Source: Clostridia bacterium
GTDB taxonomy: Bacteria > Bacillota > Clostridia > Oscillospirales > CAG-272
Length of the DNA stretch: 56,710 nt
Reading direction: 5' to 3'
Assembly (NCBI GenBank): GCA_017623975.1
Contig: JAGANX010000060.1
Coordinates: 1 to 56,710, forward strand
Part shown: positions 7,800-16,028 of the stretch, one piece after another
Layout of the letters: each line of letters begins with the position of its first letter
How positions within the stretch are numbered: the first letter of the stretch is position 1
Notes under the pieces: model-generated
The model's database searches: none
Told to the model about the DNA's origin: nothing
Seen by the model: the letters and a program-made list of their open reading frames with translations, nothing else
Translations under genes and position numbers: made by a program

Positions 7800-9692
7800 A
7801 TGGCTGGTAAGTATTCCGCTTTTAGTAGCGACTTTCTTTCATATACAATAGATAACGAAAAAGGTAAAATTGCATTTTTCGGTGTGGAATCAGGCGGGCG
7901 TGACAGAGATAAGCACGCAAGCTACAATTTAACAATTCCATCATACGGCGGCGTTTTCGGTGCTTTTAAAAGGGCGTTGCCTGTAAATTCCCAAATCACA
8001 GAGGAATATGCATATTTTGAAAACAAAAATTCCCAAAGCGCAAAGTATGTATTTGAAAATGCCCACACCTTAAATGTGGAAATGGATAAACCCTTGGCAC
8101 AGGATATTTTCAGTGTTAAGTGGTCGATTAAAACAGCGCCACCAACAATTTGGACAAAAAACCAACCAAAGAGGGTAAAGTGCAAAAATCCACTTGTTAT
8201 ATATAAAAATAGGTATGAACTTCCTATGATAGTTCATTTCCCTGATTTTGGCAGAGTTGAAATTACAGCCACATCCCCTGATGTTTTCTGCGTTGAGGAG
8301 CTTCAGCTTTCAAGGGACTTTACAGGACTTGACCTGGGATATTTAAACCACAGCTTTAACCATAACAGAATTCACGCATTGCATTATGGTTGTTCTTACA
8401 TAACCTTTAAGTCTAAAAATCCGCTTGAAAGGGTTGGGCTCAAATTCAGAGTTATGGAGGAATGTTATCCACCGCTTCCTGATGAAAGCGACCCAAGATT
8501 TAACGGCTTGAAAAGAAACTTTATAAATTCCTTTGCCTTAAACCGTGAGCTTTTTGATATGGGTGATAACATATATTTCCACGGTACAGGCCACTTGGCT
8601 ATACACATGAAGTCCGATATGCTTCAAATAGTCAAGGAGGGGGATGAGTATTTTAATACCGTAAGGCGTGTGTATGAACGCCAGGTTGAAAGAAGCTTTA
8701 AGGATGCGCAGGGTGAGTGCGGTGAAGTTAGCGTTTGCTATTACAATAATAAGGATAGAAAGCAAAGCGGAAACTGCTCTTGTGACTCCACTCCCGGCGC
8801 TATAATAGGTCTTTGCGGTATTTCAAATTGGAACTTGCCATTTGCTAAAAAGTACATTTCTCACGCGATAAAAGCGGCAGATTTCTTGCTTACCTTTGAT
8901 ACAGAGGGTAGCGGTATATTTGTCCTTCCGTTCCCGGGTGACTATATGGGTCAAAAAAGTGAAGTGTATTACGGTAACTGGTGGGACAACTTTGCATTCG
9001 GCCACAAGGATATTTATTTTAACTATCTTTGCCACCGCGCCCTTCGTGAGCTTAGCGCGCTTTTGCGTAAAGTAGGCAAAAATAAGGAAGCTGAAAAGTA
9101 TGAAAATCACCTTAAAAAGTTTGATGAAAACTTCTTTGAAACCTTTTATAATAAAGAAACGGAACTTATGGCAGGCTGGATAAGTAAAAACGGTGAGATA
9201 CACGATTACGGCTTTACATTTGCTGTTTCTATGGGTATTAACGAGGGCTTGATACCAAAGGATATAGGCAAGAAAATGCTTAAAAAATTACTTGCTATTA
9301 TGAAAAAAGAGGGTTACGGTGACCTTCGCTTCGGTATCCCGGGTAATGTAATGCCCGTTGCTCAAAAGGACACAATAGACTGGGCGTGTATGTCCGACTG
9401 GGGCAGATACGAAAACGGCGGGCTTAACGGTATGAACGGCTTCCATTTCTTAACCGCTATGTATAACGTGGGTATGAACAAGGAAGCAGACGATATTTTA
9501 TTCGCAATTTTAAACACCTACGAAAAGGAAATGACCCACTCAGGTCTTATGCCTGGCTATTGCCAAAGCATTGACTGGCGTACAAAGGAGGGTGTTTCTT
9601 GCGGATATAACTATTTAGCAGATAACTATTATTTCTTAATGTCCGTATATGCGGGCAAATATAAAATGGAGCACCCTGCGGTTGTAAGATAA
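7800..9692 (+). CDS. Six-hairpin glycosidase-like enzyme, family not assigned
   Basis: A 630-residue cytoplasmic protein. The N-terminal third is beta-rich (VESGGRDRDKHASYNLTIPSY, VEITATSPDVFCVEELQLSRD) and the rest is a helical barrel with aromatic/Gly motifs in the order expected for (alpha/alpha)6 glycosidases: GNWWDNFAFGHKDIYFNYL, IDWACMSDWGRYENGGLNGMNGFHFL, PGYCQSIDWRTKEG and NYLADNYYFL. Acidic residues in DNFAFG, CMSDWGRYENGG and QSIDWR are catalytic candidates. I cannot assign a CAZy family; the general fold is shared by GH63, GH94, GH127 and others. It follows the secreted LRR gene by 31 nt with AAAGGAGA before the start, and a terminator closes the operon, so it should act with the GH63-like enzyme on the same imported substrate. 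Confidence 0.65.
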   Translation: MAGKYSAFSSDFLSYTIDNEKGKIAFFGVESGGRDRDKHASYNLTIPSYGGVFGAFKRALPVNSQITEEYAYFENKNSQSAKYVFENAHTLNVEMDKPLAQDIFSVKWSIKTAPPTIWTKNQPKRVKCKNPLVIYKNRYELPMIVHFPDFGRVEITATSPDVFCVEELQLSRDFTGLDLGYLNHSFNHNRIHALHYGCSYITFKSKNPLERVGLKFRVMEECYPPLPDESDPRFNGLKRNFINSFALNRELFDMGDNIYFHGTGHLAIHMKSDMLQIVKEGDEYFNTVRRVYERQVERSFKDAQGECGEVSVCYYNNKDRKQSGNCSCDSTPGAIIGLCGISNWNLPFAKKYISHAIKAADFLLTFDTEGSGIFVLPFPGDYMGQKSEVYYGNWWDNFAFGHKDIYFNYLCHRALRELSALLRKVGKNKEAEKYENHLKKFDENFFETFYNKETELMAGWISKNGEIHDYGFTFAVSMGINEGLIPKDIGKKMLKKLLAIMKKEGYGDLRFGIPGNVMPVAQKDTIDWACMSDWGRYENGGLNGMNGFHFLTAMYNVGMNKEADDILFAILNTYEKEMTHSGLMPGYCQSIDWRTKEGVSCGYNYLADNYYFLMSVYAGKYKMEHPAVVR

Positions 9693-9730
9693 AAAATACC
9701 TGTGTGATTTTAATTCACACAGGTATTTTT
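9693..9730. terminator. Bidirectional terminator between convergent genes
   Basis: A perfect 15-bp stem (AAAATACCTGTGTGA against its complement at 9715-9729) is flanked by A and T runs, so it can stop transcription from both the operon ending at 9692 and the minus-strand gene ending at 9758. Confidence 0.85.
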
Positions 9731-9757
9731 GTTTGTAAAATTAGATTGTTTTTGTTT

Positions 9758-10339
9758 TTACTTTTGTTCTTTTATTTCAAAGATTAAATCACATCTGTCC
9801 TTTACTCTTGTTTTTTTAAAGTATATATCCTCTCTGGGTATCCATTCCTCAAAAAAGCGACTTGCTTTGTCACTTGTGTTGCGGTTTAAAATGCGTTTTT
9901 TTTGCGTTTCCTTGTCAATATCCAAAAATATGGAAAAATCGTAGTATGAGGCAACAACAGGATGCATAGAATAAGCCCCTTCTATAATAACAAGCCTTTT
10001 CGGTGTAACTACCGTTGGCTCTTTATATTTATTGCTTTTGCAATCGTAAGGGCGATAAAGCACGTCCTTTTTGAAAATCAATGGGTGCAGCACCTCGCAA
10101 AGCAGCCTTTCCCTATCCATAGTCCCTCCGGGCTCCTGCAAGCGGTCTTGCGTGCGTCTATCCGTTGGCAAATAGAAATCGTCTGTATGAAAAACGGTTC
10201 CGTCAAAAATTCGGCTTATCTTATCTGCAAGAGTGGTTTTTCCGCTTGCACTGCCGCCGTCAATTGCCAAAACCACGTTGCCTTTTTTTAAAAGCTCCTC
10301 TATTTTTTCTAAAAGAGGCGAAAATTGTTCATCTATCAT
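9758..10339 (-). CDS. Uridine-kinase-like P-loop kinase
   Basis: A 193-residue P-loop kinase. The Walker A motif GGSASGKTT starts at residue 28, followed by HTDDFYLP, the lid-like RERLLCEVLHPL, and VIIEGAYSMHP before the FLDIDKETQKKRILNRN strand-helix, all in the arrangement of the uridine kinase/phosphoribulokinase superfamily. It probably phosphorylates a nucleoside or a small alcohol using ATP in the cytosol; the acceptor is not evident. It lacks the longer C-terminal part of pantothenate kinase CoaA. The start overlaps the 3' end of the upstream membrane-protein gene by 11 nt, and its own ribosome binding site is weak, so translation is likely coupled. That partner is an ECF-type substrate-binding membrane protein, suggesting the kinase traps what the transporter brings in. 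Confidence 0.75.
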   Translation of the reverse strand: MIDEQFSPLLEKIEELLKKGNVVLAIDGGSASGKTTLADKISRIFDGTVFHTDDFYLPTDRRTQDRLQEPGGTMDRERLLCEVLHPLIFKKDVLYRPYDCKSNKYKEPTVVTPKRLVIIEGAYSMHPVVASYYDFSIFLDIDKETQKKRILNRNTSDKASRFFEEWIPREDIYFKKTRVKDRCDLIFEIKEQK

Positions 10340-10871
10340 TTAAATTCAACACCTTTGGATTTTCAAGTATCATAACAATAATGGGAACAAGCACGATTTG
10401 TATAATAATTCCGGGGAAGGCGTTTACAAAGGCACCTCCCAAAAAAGCGCTAAACGTAAAGCCACTTCCCTTAATACCCATAAATATAAGCATGGAAAGA
10501 CCCCATACAATGCGTCCGATTAACATGGAAGCAAGCAGGGAAATGTATATGTATTGCTTTTTGCGGGGGAGCAGCTTATGCAAAAGCCCTGCAACGGCAC
10601 CGTAGGAGCCAAGCTCAAATGCCATACAAAGGGCGGAAGGGAATAAAACGGGCATACCAAGGGTGAAAGAACGGAACAAGGGCGCAATAGCCCCAACTCC
10701 CAAGCCCCAGCCCCAACCGCAAAGAAAGCCGCAAAGCAAAACGGGTATGTGCATAGGGCAAAGCATATTGCCGATTTGCTGTATCTGTCCTGTTAAAAAA
10801 GGCAGGGTATAGGCAAGAGCTAAGCAAAGGGCAGAAATTGTAATTTTTAAGGTGTATATGCGGTTTTTCAT
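10329..10871 (-). CDS. ECF transporter S component-like integral membrane protein
   Basis: A 180-residue hydrophobic protein with about six membrane segments. The motif HIPVLLCGFLCGWGWGLGVGAIAPLFR after the first helix is characteristic of substrate-specific (S) components of energy-coupling-factor transporters. No EcfA ATPase or EcfT is nearby, so it would use the shared ECF module encoded elsewhere. The substrate (vitamin, nucleoside or other small molecule) cannot be told, but the overlapping downstream kinase gene points to a compound that is phosphorylated on entry. The start follows AAGGGAG by 7 nt, and a SigA-type promoter lies at 10906-10934. Confidence 0.75.
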   Translation of the reverse strand: MKNRIYTLKITISALCLALAYTLPFLTGQIQQIGNMLCPMHIPVLLCGFLCGWGWGLGVGAIAPLFRSFTLGMPVLFPSALCMAFELGSYGAVAGLLHKLLPRKKQYIYISLLASMLIGRIVWGLSMLIFMGIKGSGFTFSAFLGGAFVNAFPGIIIQIVLVPIIVMILENPKVLNLNDR

Positions 10872-10905
10872 TCCTTTGCTCCCTTCGTTTCTAATAATAT
10901 AAAAT

Positions 10906-10934
10906 ATTATACCATAAATATGCTTGTTTGTCTA
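10906..10934 (-). promoter_or_regulatory. SigA-type promoter of the S component/kinase operon
   Basis: Read on the minus strand: TAGACA (10929-10934), 17-nt spacer, TATAAT (10906-10911). Confidence 0.7.
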
Positions 10935-10978
10935 TAAAATTTCCGGGGGATTTTTTCTCTTGTTTTTGCTGCTTCTAC

Positions 10979-11007
10979 TTGTTAATGAAGGTTATATGTG
11001 ATAAAAT
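10979..11007 (+). promoter_or_regulatory. SigA-type promoter of the GH106-like gene
   Basis: TTGTTA (10979-10984), 17-nt spacer ending in TGTGA, TAAAAT (11002-11007). The TGTG extension compensates for an imperfect -35. Confidence 0.6.
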
Positions 11008-11043
11008 AAGTTAACAAGACTTTGAAAATGGCGGAGGACGAAT

Positions 11044-13644
11044 ATGGAAATAAAAATCAAGGAGTGCTTGGAAAACAAGCAGGATAGCTATATATTGCCT
11101 TTTCTATGGCTACACGGTGAGCCAAAGGAAAGAATAAGGGAAGAAATTTTGGCAATTAAAAATAGCGGAATTAAGGAATTTTGTGCAGAGAGCAGACCGT
11201 ATGAAAAATTCTGCCAAGAGGAATGGTGGGAGGATTTCGGCTTTATTTTAAAAACCGCCCGTGAATATGATATGGGTGTTTGGCTTCTTGACGACCGTGC
11301 CTTTCCCACAGGCTACGCCAACGGATATTTGGAAAAAGAGGAAAATGAGCATTTAAGGAAAAAATTAATAAGAGAATTTCAGGTAGAAGCCCAAGGTCCG
11401 ACAAAATGTGCTAAATTTTATATTGGCGGCAGAGTTTTTGAGGGTGAAAGCGTAATAAGTATAACCGCCTGCAAATATAATAAGGGCGAAACAGGCGAGG
11501 GACTTGATTATAAAACCGCAGTTGATTTAACAGCCAACTTATCAAACGGAATGGTATATTGGGACGTGCCAAAGGGAAATTGGCGCATATGTGTAACGGT
11601 TGCAACAAAGCCCTTTAAATATAAAAATGACAGATTTTTTTACTACATAGATATGCTAAATAAGGAGTCCTGTCATGCAATGATAGACTCTATATATGAG
11701 CCTCATTATAATCACTTCAAGGAGTATTTCGGAAACACCTTTAAGGGCTTTTTCTCTGACGAGCCGGGCTTTTTAAATGTATTATATACATATGAAAACA
11801 AGCTTGGTATAATGGAAAGCCCATACCCTTGGAGCATGGCTTTGCCAAAATTAATGGCACAGAGCGCAAAAGTTAGCGAAAAGGAGATTTGGCTATGGCT
11901 CCCGGCATTATGGGAGGATTTTGGAGAGGTAACTTCCCTTATGCGCACTCACTATATGGAGGCGGTAACAAGGCTGTATCAAGAGAATTTCAGCTACCAG
12001 CTTGGCAATTGGTGCCGTGAGCATGGAGTTATGTATATAGGTCATGTAATAGAGGATATGGGCGCACACACAAGGCTTGGCTACGGCAGCGGTCATTATT
12101 TTCGTGCCCTTGACGGACAGGATATGGGCGGCGTTGATATTGTTTTAATGCAGGATATCCCCGGCATTACAAATAACATACACAGAGCCCCCTTGGCAGA
12201 CGGAGGTGCGGCTAACCCATCATTTTTCCGCTACACCTTACCAAAGCTTGCCTCATCCCATTCACACATTCAGCCCCTAAAACAAAATAGGGCAATGTGC
12301 GAAATTTTTGGCGCATTCGGCTGGGCAGAGGGGCTTCCTTTTATGAAGGGGCTTCTTGATGTAATGCTTGCCTCAGGTATAAATTACTTTGTACCACATG
12401 CCTTTTCGGCAAAGGAGGAGGATACGGATTGTCCGCCCCATTTTTACAATGGAGGCAAAAACATACAGTACCCACTCTTTAAAAACTTAATGGAATATAT
12501 GGGCAGATGCTCTCACGCATTAAGCGGCGGTAAGCATAAGGCTGATGTGGCAGTTTTCTATAATGCAGAGGGCGAATGGGCAGGGGGAGAGTATGAGCAG
12601 TTTTATAACATTTGCCGTGTCTTAACCCAAAGCAATATTGATTTCGATATTGTCCCCCTTGATGCCTTGACAAGTCGAGGCGAGGTGCAAGGCGGTAAGC
12701 TTTATATAAATGGTGAAGATTACGGTGCGCTTATTGTATCTAAGTGCGAAAGGCTACCTACAAAATGTATTTTAACTCTTGATAGATATGCTTCAAGTGG
12801 CTTGCCTGTAATTTTTGTAAACGGAATGGTGAAAAAAACAGCAGAGGGTACAAAAATACCGTTTAGCCAATCAAAATTTGAAAGGGTTAGCTTAAAGGGC
12901 TTGGCTAAAAATCTTAAAGGCCGAGGCGTATGCCAGCTTGAATGTAAGGGACAGGGTATAGAAAACCTAAGATTTTACCATGTTGAGAGAGAAAACAAGG
13001 ATATATACCTGTTCTCAAACGAAGGCAATAAAACGGATATAGTTGCACAAATCAAGCTAAAACAGGCAGGGGAGTGTCTGATTTATGAGCCGTGGGACAA
13101 TAAATGCTACTGCCAAGATGCAAAGGACGGCTACCTTGATTTGATTTTGGAAAAGAACAATATGCTTTTCGTTATTTTTGGCGATGAAATTCCAAAGAAT
13201 ATACCGAAAATGAAAAGAGAGTCTATGAGGACAAGGTGCAATATTCCTTTTGATATTTACTTAAAAGAGGAAGGCAGTGATACTGCTTGCAGTATCGCCA
13301 AGGGCTCAGAGCTTTTCGACATTACCGCGCCAAATAAGTATCCTGATTTTAGCGGCAGCGTTATCTACGAGGGCAAATTCAAAGGAATAGACGGCTTTGA
13401 CGTAATTGATTTCGGAGATGTGGGAGAGACCTGTGAGCTTTGGGTAAACGGAAAATACTTAGGCGCACGCATTAATGCTCCGTACAAATTCAGCTTAAAG
13501 GATGCATTAAAGGAGGGAGAAAACGAGCTAAAAGTGGTGGTAAGCGCCAATTTAGGTCACCGCCGCCGTGATGGACTGTCCTCCTATATGCAAATCCCTC
13601 CAACGGGACTTTTAGGAGACATTTATTTGTGTAAATACATCTAA
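11044..13644 (+). CDS. GH106-like glycoside hydrolase (alpha-L-rhamnosidase family)
   Basis: An 866-residue cytoplasmic enzyme related to the one at 16029. The N-terminal TIM barrel contains PFLWLHGEPKERIREEI, an YDMGVWLLDDRAFPTGYANG segment (counterpart of the NDENGWSSGFVGG segment in the paralogue), FFSDEPGF (Asp239, Glu240), GHVIEDMG (Glu337) and CEIFGAFGW (Glu420), a pattern found in GH106 rhamnosidases and their relatives. Glu337 and Glu420 are candidate acid/base residues by position only. The C-terminal part (about 720-866) is a beta-sandwich with ETCELWVNGKYLG, as in galactose-binding-like domains of glycosidases. There is no signal peptide, so substrates must be imported. GGAGGA precedes ATG 11044. 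It is monocistronic, with its own promoter and terminator. Rhamnose specificity is not proven. Confidence 0.75.
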   Translation: MEIKIKECLENKQDSYILPFLWLHGEPKERIREEILAIKNSGIKEFCAESRPYEKFCQEEWWEDFGFILKTAREYDMGVWLLDDRAFPTGYANGYLEKEENEHLRKKLIREFQVEAQGPTKCAKFYIGGRVFEGESVISITACKYNKGETGEGLDYKTAVDLTANLSNGMVYWDVPKGNWRICVTVATKPFKYKNDRFFYYIDMLNKESCHAMIDSIYEPHYNHFKEYFGNTFKGFFSDEPGFLNVLYTYENKLGIMESPYPWSMALPKLMAQSAKVSEKEIWLWLPALWEDFGEVTSLMRTHYMEAVTRLYQENFSYQLGNWCREHGVMYIGHVIEDMGAHTRLGYGSGHYFRALDGQDMGGVDIVLMQDIPGITNNIHRAPLADGGAANPSFFRYTLPKLASSHSHIQPLKQNRAMCEIFGAFGWAEGLPFMKGLLDVMLASGINYFVPHAFSAKEEDTDCPPHFYNGGKNIQYPLFKNLMEYMGRCSHALSGGKHKADVAVFYNAEGEWAGGEYEQFYNICRVLTQSNIDFDIVPLDALTSRGEVQGGKLYINGEDYGALIVSKCERLPTKCILTLDRYASSGLPVIFVNGMVKKTAEGTKIPFSQSKFERVSLKGLAKNLKGRGVCQLECKGQGIENLRFYHVERENKDIYLFSNEGNKTDIVAQIKLKQAGECLIYEPWDNKCYCQDAKDGYLDLILEKNNMLFVIFGDEIPKNIPKMKRESMRTRCNIPFDIYLKEEGSDTACSIAKGSELFDITAPNKYPDFSGSVIYEGKFKGIDGFDVIDFGDVGETCELWVNGKYLGARINAPYKFSLKDALKEGENELKVVVSANLGHRRRDGLSSYMQIPPTGLLGDIYLCKYI

Positions 13645-13651
13645 AAAATAC

Positions 13652-13693
13652 CCATGGGCGGACAAGGATAAAATTGGTCGCCCATGGTTTTTT
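13652..13693 (+). terminator. Rho-independent terminator
   Basis: CCATGGGCG (13652-13660) pairs with CGCCCATGG (13679-13687), followed by six T. Confidence 0.85.
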
Positions 13694-13730
13694 ATACTGT
13701 AAATTTTACCTATCTATAAACAGGCTTTTG

Positions 13731-13746
13731 TAAGAAAGCTTTCTTA
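13731..13746. promoter_or_regulatory. Perfect 16-bp palindrome, candidate operator
   Basis: TAAGAAAGCTTTCTTA is its own reverse complement and lies 52 nt upstream of the -35 box of the GH20-like gene. It is not followed by a T run. Binding by a carbohydrate regulator is a guess. Confidence 0.35.
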
Positions 13747-13798
13747 TTAAAATTATAATTTAAAACTCAATAGAAAGGCTAAATTTGTTTTTCTTATA

Positions 13799-13827
13799 TT
13801 GACGAGGGTAAAAAGGTGTGATAAAAT
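13799..13827 (+). promoter_or_regulatory. SigA-type promoter of the GH20-like gene
   Basis: TTGACG (13799-13804), 17-nt spacer ending in GTGTGA, TAAAAT (13822-13827). Confidence 0.75.
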
Positions 13828-13859
13828 AAACTTAAAGTAGCTTTGTTAGGAGAAAAAAT

Positions 13860-14879
13860 ATGAAATTGCCTTGGAAAACAAGGGGGATAGTTTTAACCTC
13901 CCCGTTAACTGATGAGATTGATGATGTTATAAAGTTAATTGACGAATATTTGGCACCCTGTGGCTTTAATTTAATATTTTTACAGGTTAGATATCGCTAT
14001 CAATTTAAAAAGCATCCGGAGGTTTGGGGATATGACCCCCTTTCCCTTGACGATATAAAAAGGCTCCTTTCCGTATGCCGCAAAAATAGTATAAGGTTAG
14101 TGCCTAAAATGAATTTGATTGGACACCAATCAGGCTTTCCAAATGAGCCGACAGACGGTATTTTACACGGTCACAACACAAAGGAATGCGACATTCCCGA
14201 TGGGCTTTTGCGCGCTTATCCCGGCTTTGATGAGCAAGGGGATGAAAAGGAAATTAATTATGCACGCAGTATTTGTTTAAGCAACAGGGCGGCAAAGGCT
14301 GTTGTCTTTGAGTTGGTTGATGAGCTAATGGAGGCTTTTGAAGAAAATACTATACATATCGGCTGTGACGAAGCCTTTAATGTGGGCATATGTCCCGCTT
14401 GCTCAAAAAAGCCAAAGGCAGAATTGATTTCAAGCTGGATAAACTCAATTAACGACCATGTAAGAGCCAAGGGTGGAACTGTTTATATGTGGGGGGACAG
14501 GCTTTTGTCCACTGCGGAAACAGGATATGACGAATGGGAAGCATCAAAAAATGGCACGGAGCAGGCAAGGGAGCTTTTGTCCCGTGATATAACAGTGTGT
14601 GACTGGCATTACGGTAAGTATGATGAATACAAGTCTGTTGAAATTTTAGGTAACGCAGGCTTTGAAATAATGGTAAGTCCATGGCGTGATATATCAAACG
14701 CTAAGCGGTTTTTAGACTATGCTGTAAAGCACGACAAAGGACACATTAAAGGGCTTTTGGTAACAACCTGGTGTGCCTCAGGCGACCTTGCAAAATGTAT
14801 TTTGTATGGAGAAAAGGGAAGGTGGCAGCACACGGAGGAAATAGCAACAACACTAAAAGAGCTATATAGCAAGCTATAA
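13860..14879 (+). CDS. GH20-like beta-N-acetylhexosaminidase catalytic-domain protein
   Basis: A 339-residue cytoplasmic protein that is essentially a bare TIM barrel. The order of motifs fits GH20: an early LQVRYRYQFKKHPEVWGY strand, VPKMNLIGHQSG, HIGCDEAFNVG with the diagnostic Asp-Glu pair (Asp170-Glu171; in GH20 the Glu is the acid and the Asp orients the substrate N-acetyl group), MWGDRLL and the late VTTWCASGDL. CPACSKKPKAE after the DE motif resembles a metal- or turn-forming insert. It lacks the usual GH20 N-terminal alpha/beta domain and a signal peptide. The likely substrate is a terminal beta-linked HexNAc on an imported oligosaccharide, though close GH20-like families with other substrates exist. 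AGGAG lies 6 nt before the start. Confidence 0.7.
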   Translation: MKLPWKTRGIVLTSPLTDEIDDVIKLIDEYLAPCGFNLIFLQVRYRYQFKKHPEVWGYDPLSLDDIKRLLSVCRKNSIRLVPKMNLIGHQSGFPNEPTDGILHGHNTKECDIPDGLLRAYPGFDEQGDEKEINYARSICLSNRAAKAVVFELVDELMEAFEENTIHIGCDEAFNVGICPACSKKPKAELISSWINSINDHVRAKGGTVYMWGDRLLSTAETGYDEWEASKNGTEQARELLSRDITVCDWHYGKYDEYKSVEILGNAGFEIMVSPWRDISNAKRFLDYAVKHDKGHIKGLLVTTWCASGDLAKCILYGEKGRWQHTEEIATTLKELYSKL

Positions 14880-14880
14880 A

Positions 14881-14917
14881 AACAGGCTGTCGCTTTATGC
14901 GGCAGCCCGTTTGCTTT
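14881..14917 (+). terminator. Rho-independent terminator
   Basis: AGGCTGTCGC pairs with GCGGCAGCCC-type sequence at 14899-14908, loop TTTAT, followed by a T-rich stretch. The core resembles the terminator at 46521-46552. Confidence 0.7.
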
Positions 14918-14971
14918 TAAAAATCTATATGGCTTAAAACTGAAAGAGTCTTTAACACAGTATAAGGCTAA

Positions 14972-15781
14972 TTAGCGGTGGATATATAGGCGAATTTTGT
15001 CAAGGCTTTCGTTCAAAAGGTCGATATTTATTTTTCCCTCTTGGTTAAAGGAGGTTGCCTCTGTGGTGAAGTCGCCCTTGTAGTTAATTGCTTTAATGAA
15101 TGAAAAAAATCTATCAAAATCAACGCTTCCGTGACCGATGTGTAAAACCTTTAAGTTTGTCCAATCCTTATATTCGCCTAAACGGTCATTTATGTGCAAA
15201 TGTGCAAAATTGTTGACTATGTGTCGATAATTAGGGCTGTAAATCAGGTCTTGCTCCTTGTGGAAATCAGCCATTTTAGTGTCATAGGTGAATTTTATGT
15301 TAGGATATTTTTCTATAAGGGTGGAAAAATGTGTCATTGGAGATTGATTGCTGCATACCACGTTTTCAACCGTTAAATTAAGGTTGTGCTTTTCTGCGAT
15401 TTCTTCAAGATATTTGTAGCACTCTATGTTATAGCCAATGTTTTTGTCGGATATAATTCCGTTCCATAGGTGCAAGACAAGTGTGGTCGCTTGCAGGCTT
15501 TTTGCAAGGGCGCAGTTTATCTCCATTTTTTCAAGCGCATCATCTAAACGGTAGTGCCCAATATCCTCGCCAATAGTCTTTTCTAAGTGAAAAACATACA
15601 CAGGGAGGGGCATTTTCTTCATTGTTGTGGTAAGTTCTTTCGTTTTACCGTACCATGTATCGTACATTAAAAGCTCGAGCCCGTCGCAATGCAGCTTAGG
15701 CACGAGGCTGTGAAGTAATGTAAAATCTCTGCCGTTTGGCCGTCCAAGTAGTGTACCTGTTGAGCATAAAACTCTGTTCAT
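14972..15781 (-). CDS. Xylose-isomerase-like TIM-barrel sugar phosphate isomerase/epimerase
   Basis: A 269-residue cytoplasmic protein of the AP endonuclease 2/xylose-isomerase-like superfamily. The start at 15781 follows AAAGGGG by 6 nt; a longer frame upstream crosses the promoter and is rejected. Metal-site candidates of the barrel appear in order: HLWNG, LTVENVV (Glu), FTYDTKMADFH (Asp/His), HLHINDRLGEY (His), HIGHGSVDF and TTEATS (Glu). Members interconvert ketoses/aldoses, epimerise keto-sugars or act as endonuclease IV; the DHxxN-type nuclease signature is not obvious, so a sugar isomerase/epimerase is preferred. It is divergent from the GH106-like gene and its promoter overlaps that gene's promoter, suggesting shared control of one sugar pathway. 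Confidence 0.75.
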   Translation of the reverse strand: MNRVLCSTGTLLGRPNGRDFTLLHSLVPKLHCDGLELLMYDTWYGKTKELTTTMKKMPLPVYVFHLEKTIGEDIGHYRLDDALEKMEINCALAKSLQATTLVLHLWNGIISDKNIGYNIECYKYLEEIAEKHNLNLTVENVVCSNQSPMTHFSTLIEKYPNIKFTYDTKMADFHKEQDLIYSPNYRHIVNNFAHLHINDRLGEYKDWTNLKVLHIGHGSVDFDRFFSFIKAINYKGDFTTEATSFNQEGKINIDLLNESLDKIRLYIHR

Positions 15782-15811
15782 TATATCCCCTTTCTTCATT
15801 TTAATATAAAC

Positions 15812-15840
15812 ATTATACTTTAATATATTTTTCTTGTCAA
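15812..15840 (-). promoter_or_regulatory. Perfect consensus SigA promoter, minus strand
   Basis: Read on the minus strand: TTGACA (15835-15840), 17-nt spacer, TATAAT (15812-15817). Its -35 box occupies the same bases as that of the divergent promoter. Confidence 0.85.
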
Positions 15841-15862
15841 TACAGATTTTATGTGTTATAAT
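15834..15862 (+). promoter_or_regulatory. SigA-type promoter of the second GH106-like gene
   Basis: TTGTCA (15834-15839), 17-nt spacer ending in TGTGT, TATAAT (15857-15862). A short inverted repeat GTGTTA...TAACAC (15853-15858 and around 15877-15882) flanks the start of transcription. Confidence 0.75.
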
Positions 15863-15981
15863 AAAGGTAACCATTGTTAACACATAATAGACGATGGAAT
15901 TTCAATTGAGAAAGGCGCAGACATATAAAAATATTTCAAGCCTTTATCGGTTGGAAGGCACCGTTTATTGTGCGTTACATA

Positions 15982-16010
15982 CGGGTTCGATTAGGGTTGA
16001 CAGCGGCTAT
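15982..16010 (+). promoter_or_regulatory. Leader motif shared with the gene at 3525
   Basis: Second copy of the 29-nt motif at 3481-3509, again immediately before the Shine-Dalgarno sequence. The 5' leader here is about 160 nt. Confidence 0.4.
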
Positions 16011-16028
16011 TTTTTAAGGAGAACAGCT

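Noticed and set aside
15894..16028. 45-codon upstream extension of the GH106-like gene
   Set aside because: The ATG at 15894 has no ribosome binding site, the extension does not resemble the family, and ATG 16029 has AAGGAGA at good spacing with the family motif directly after.
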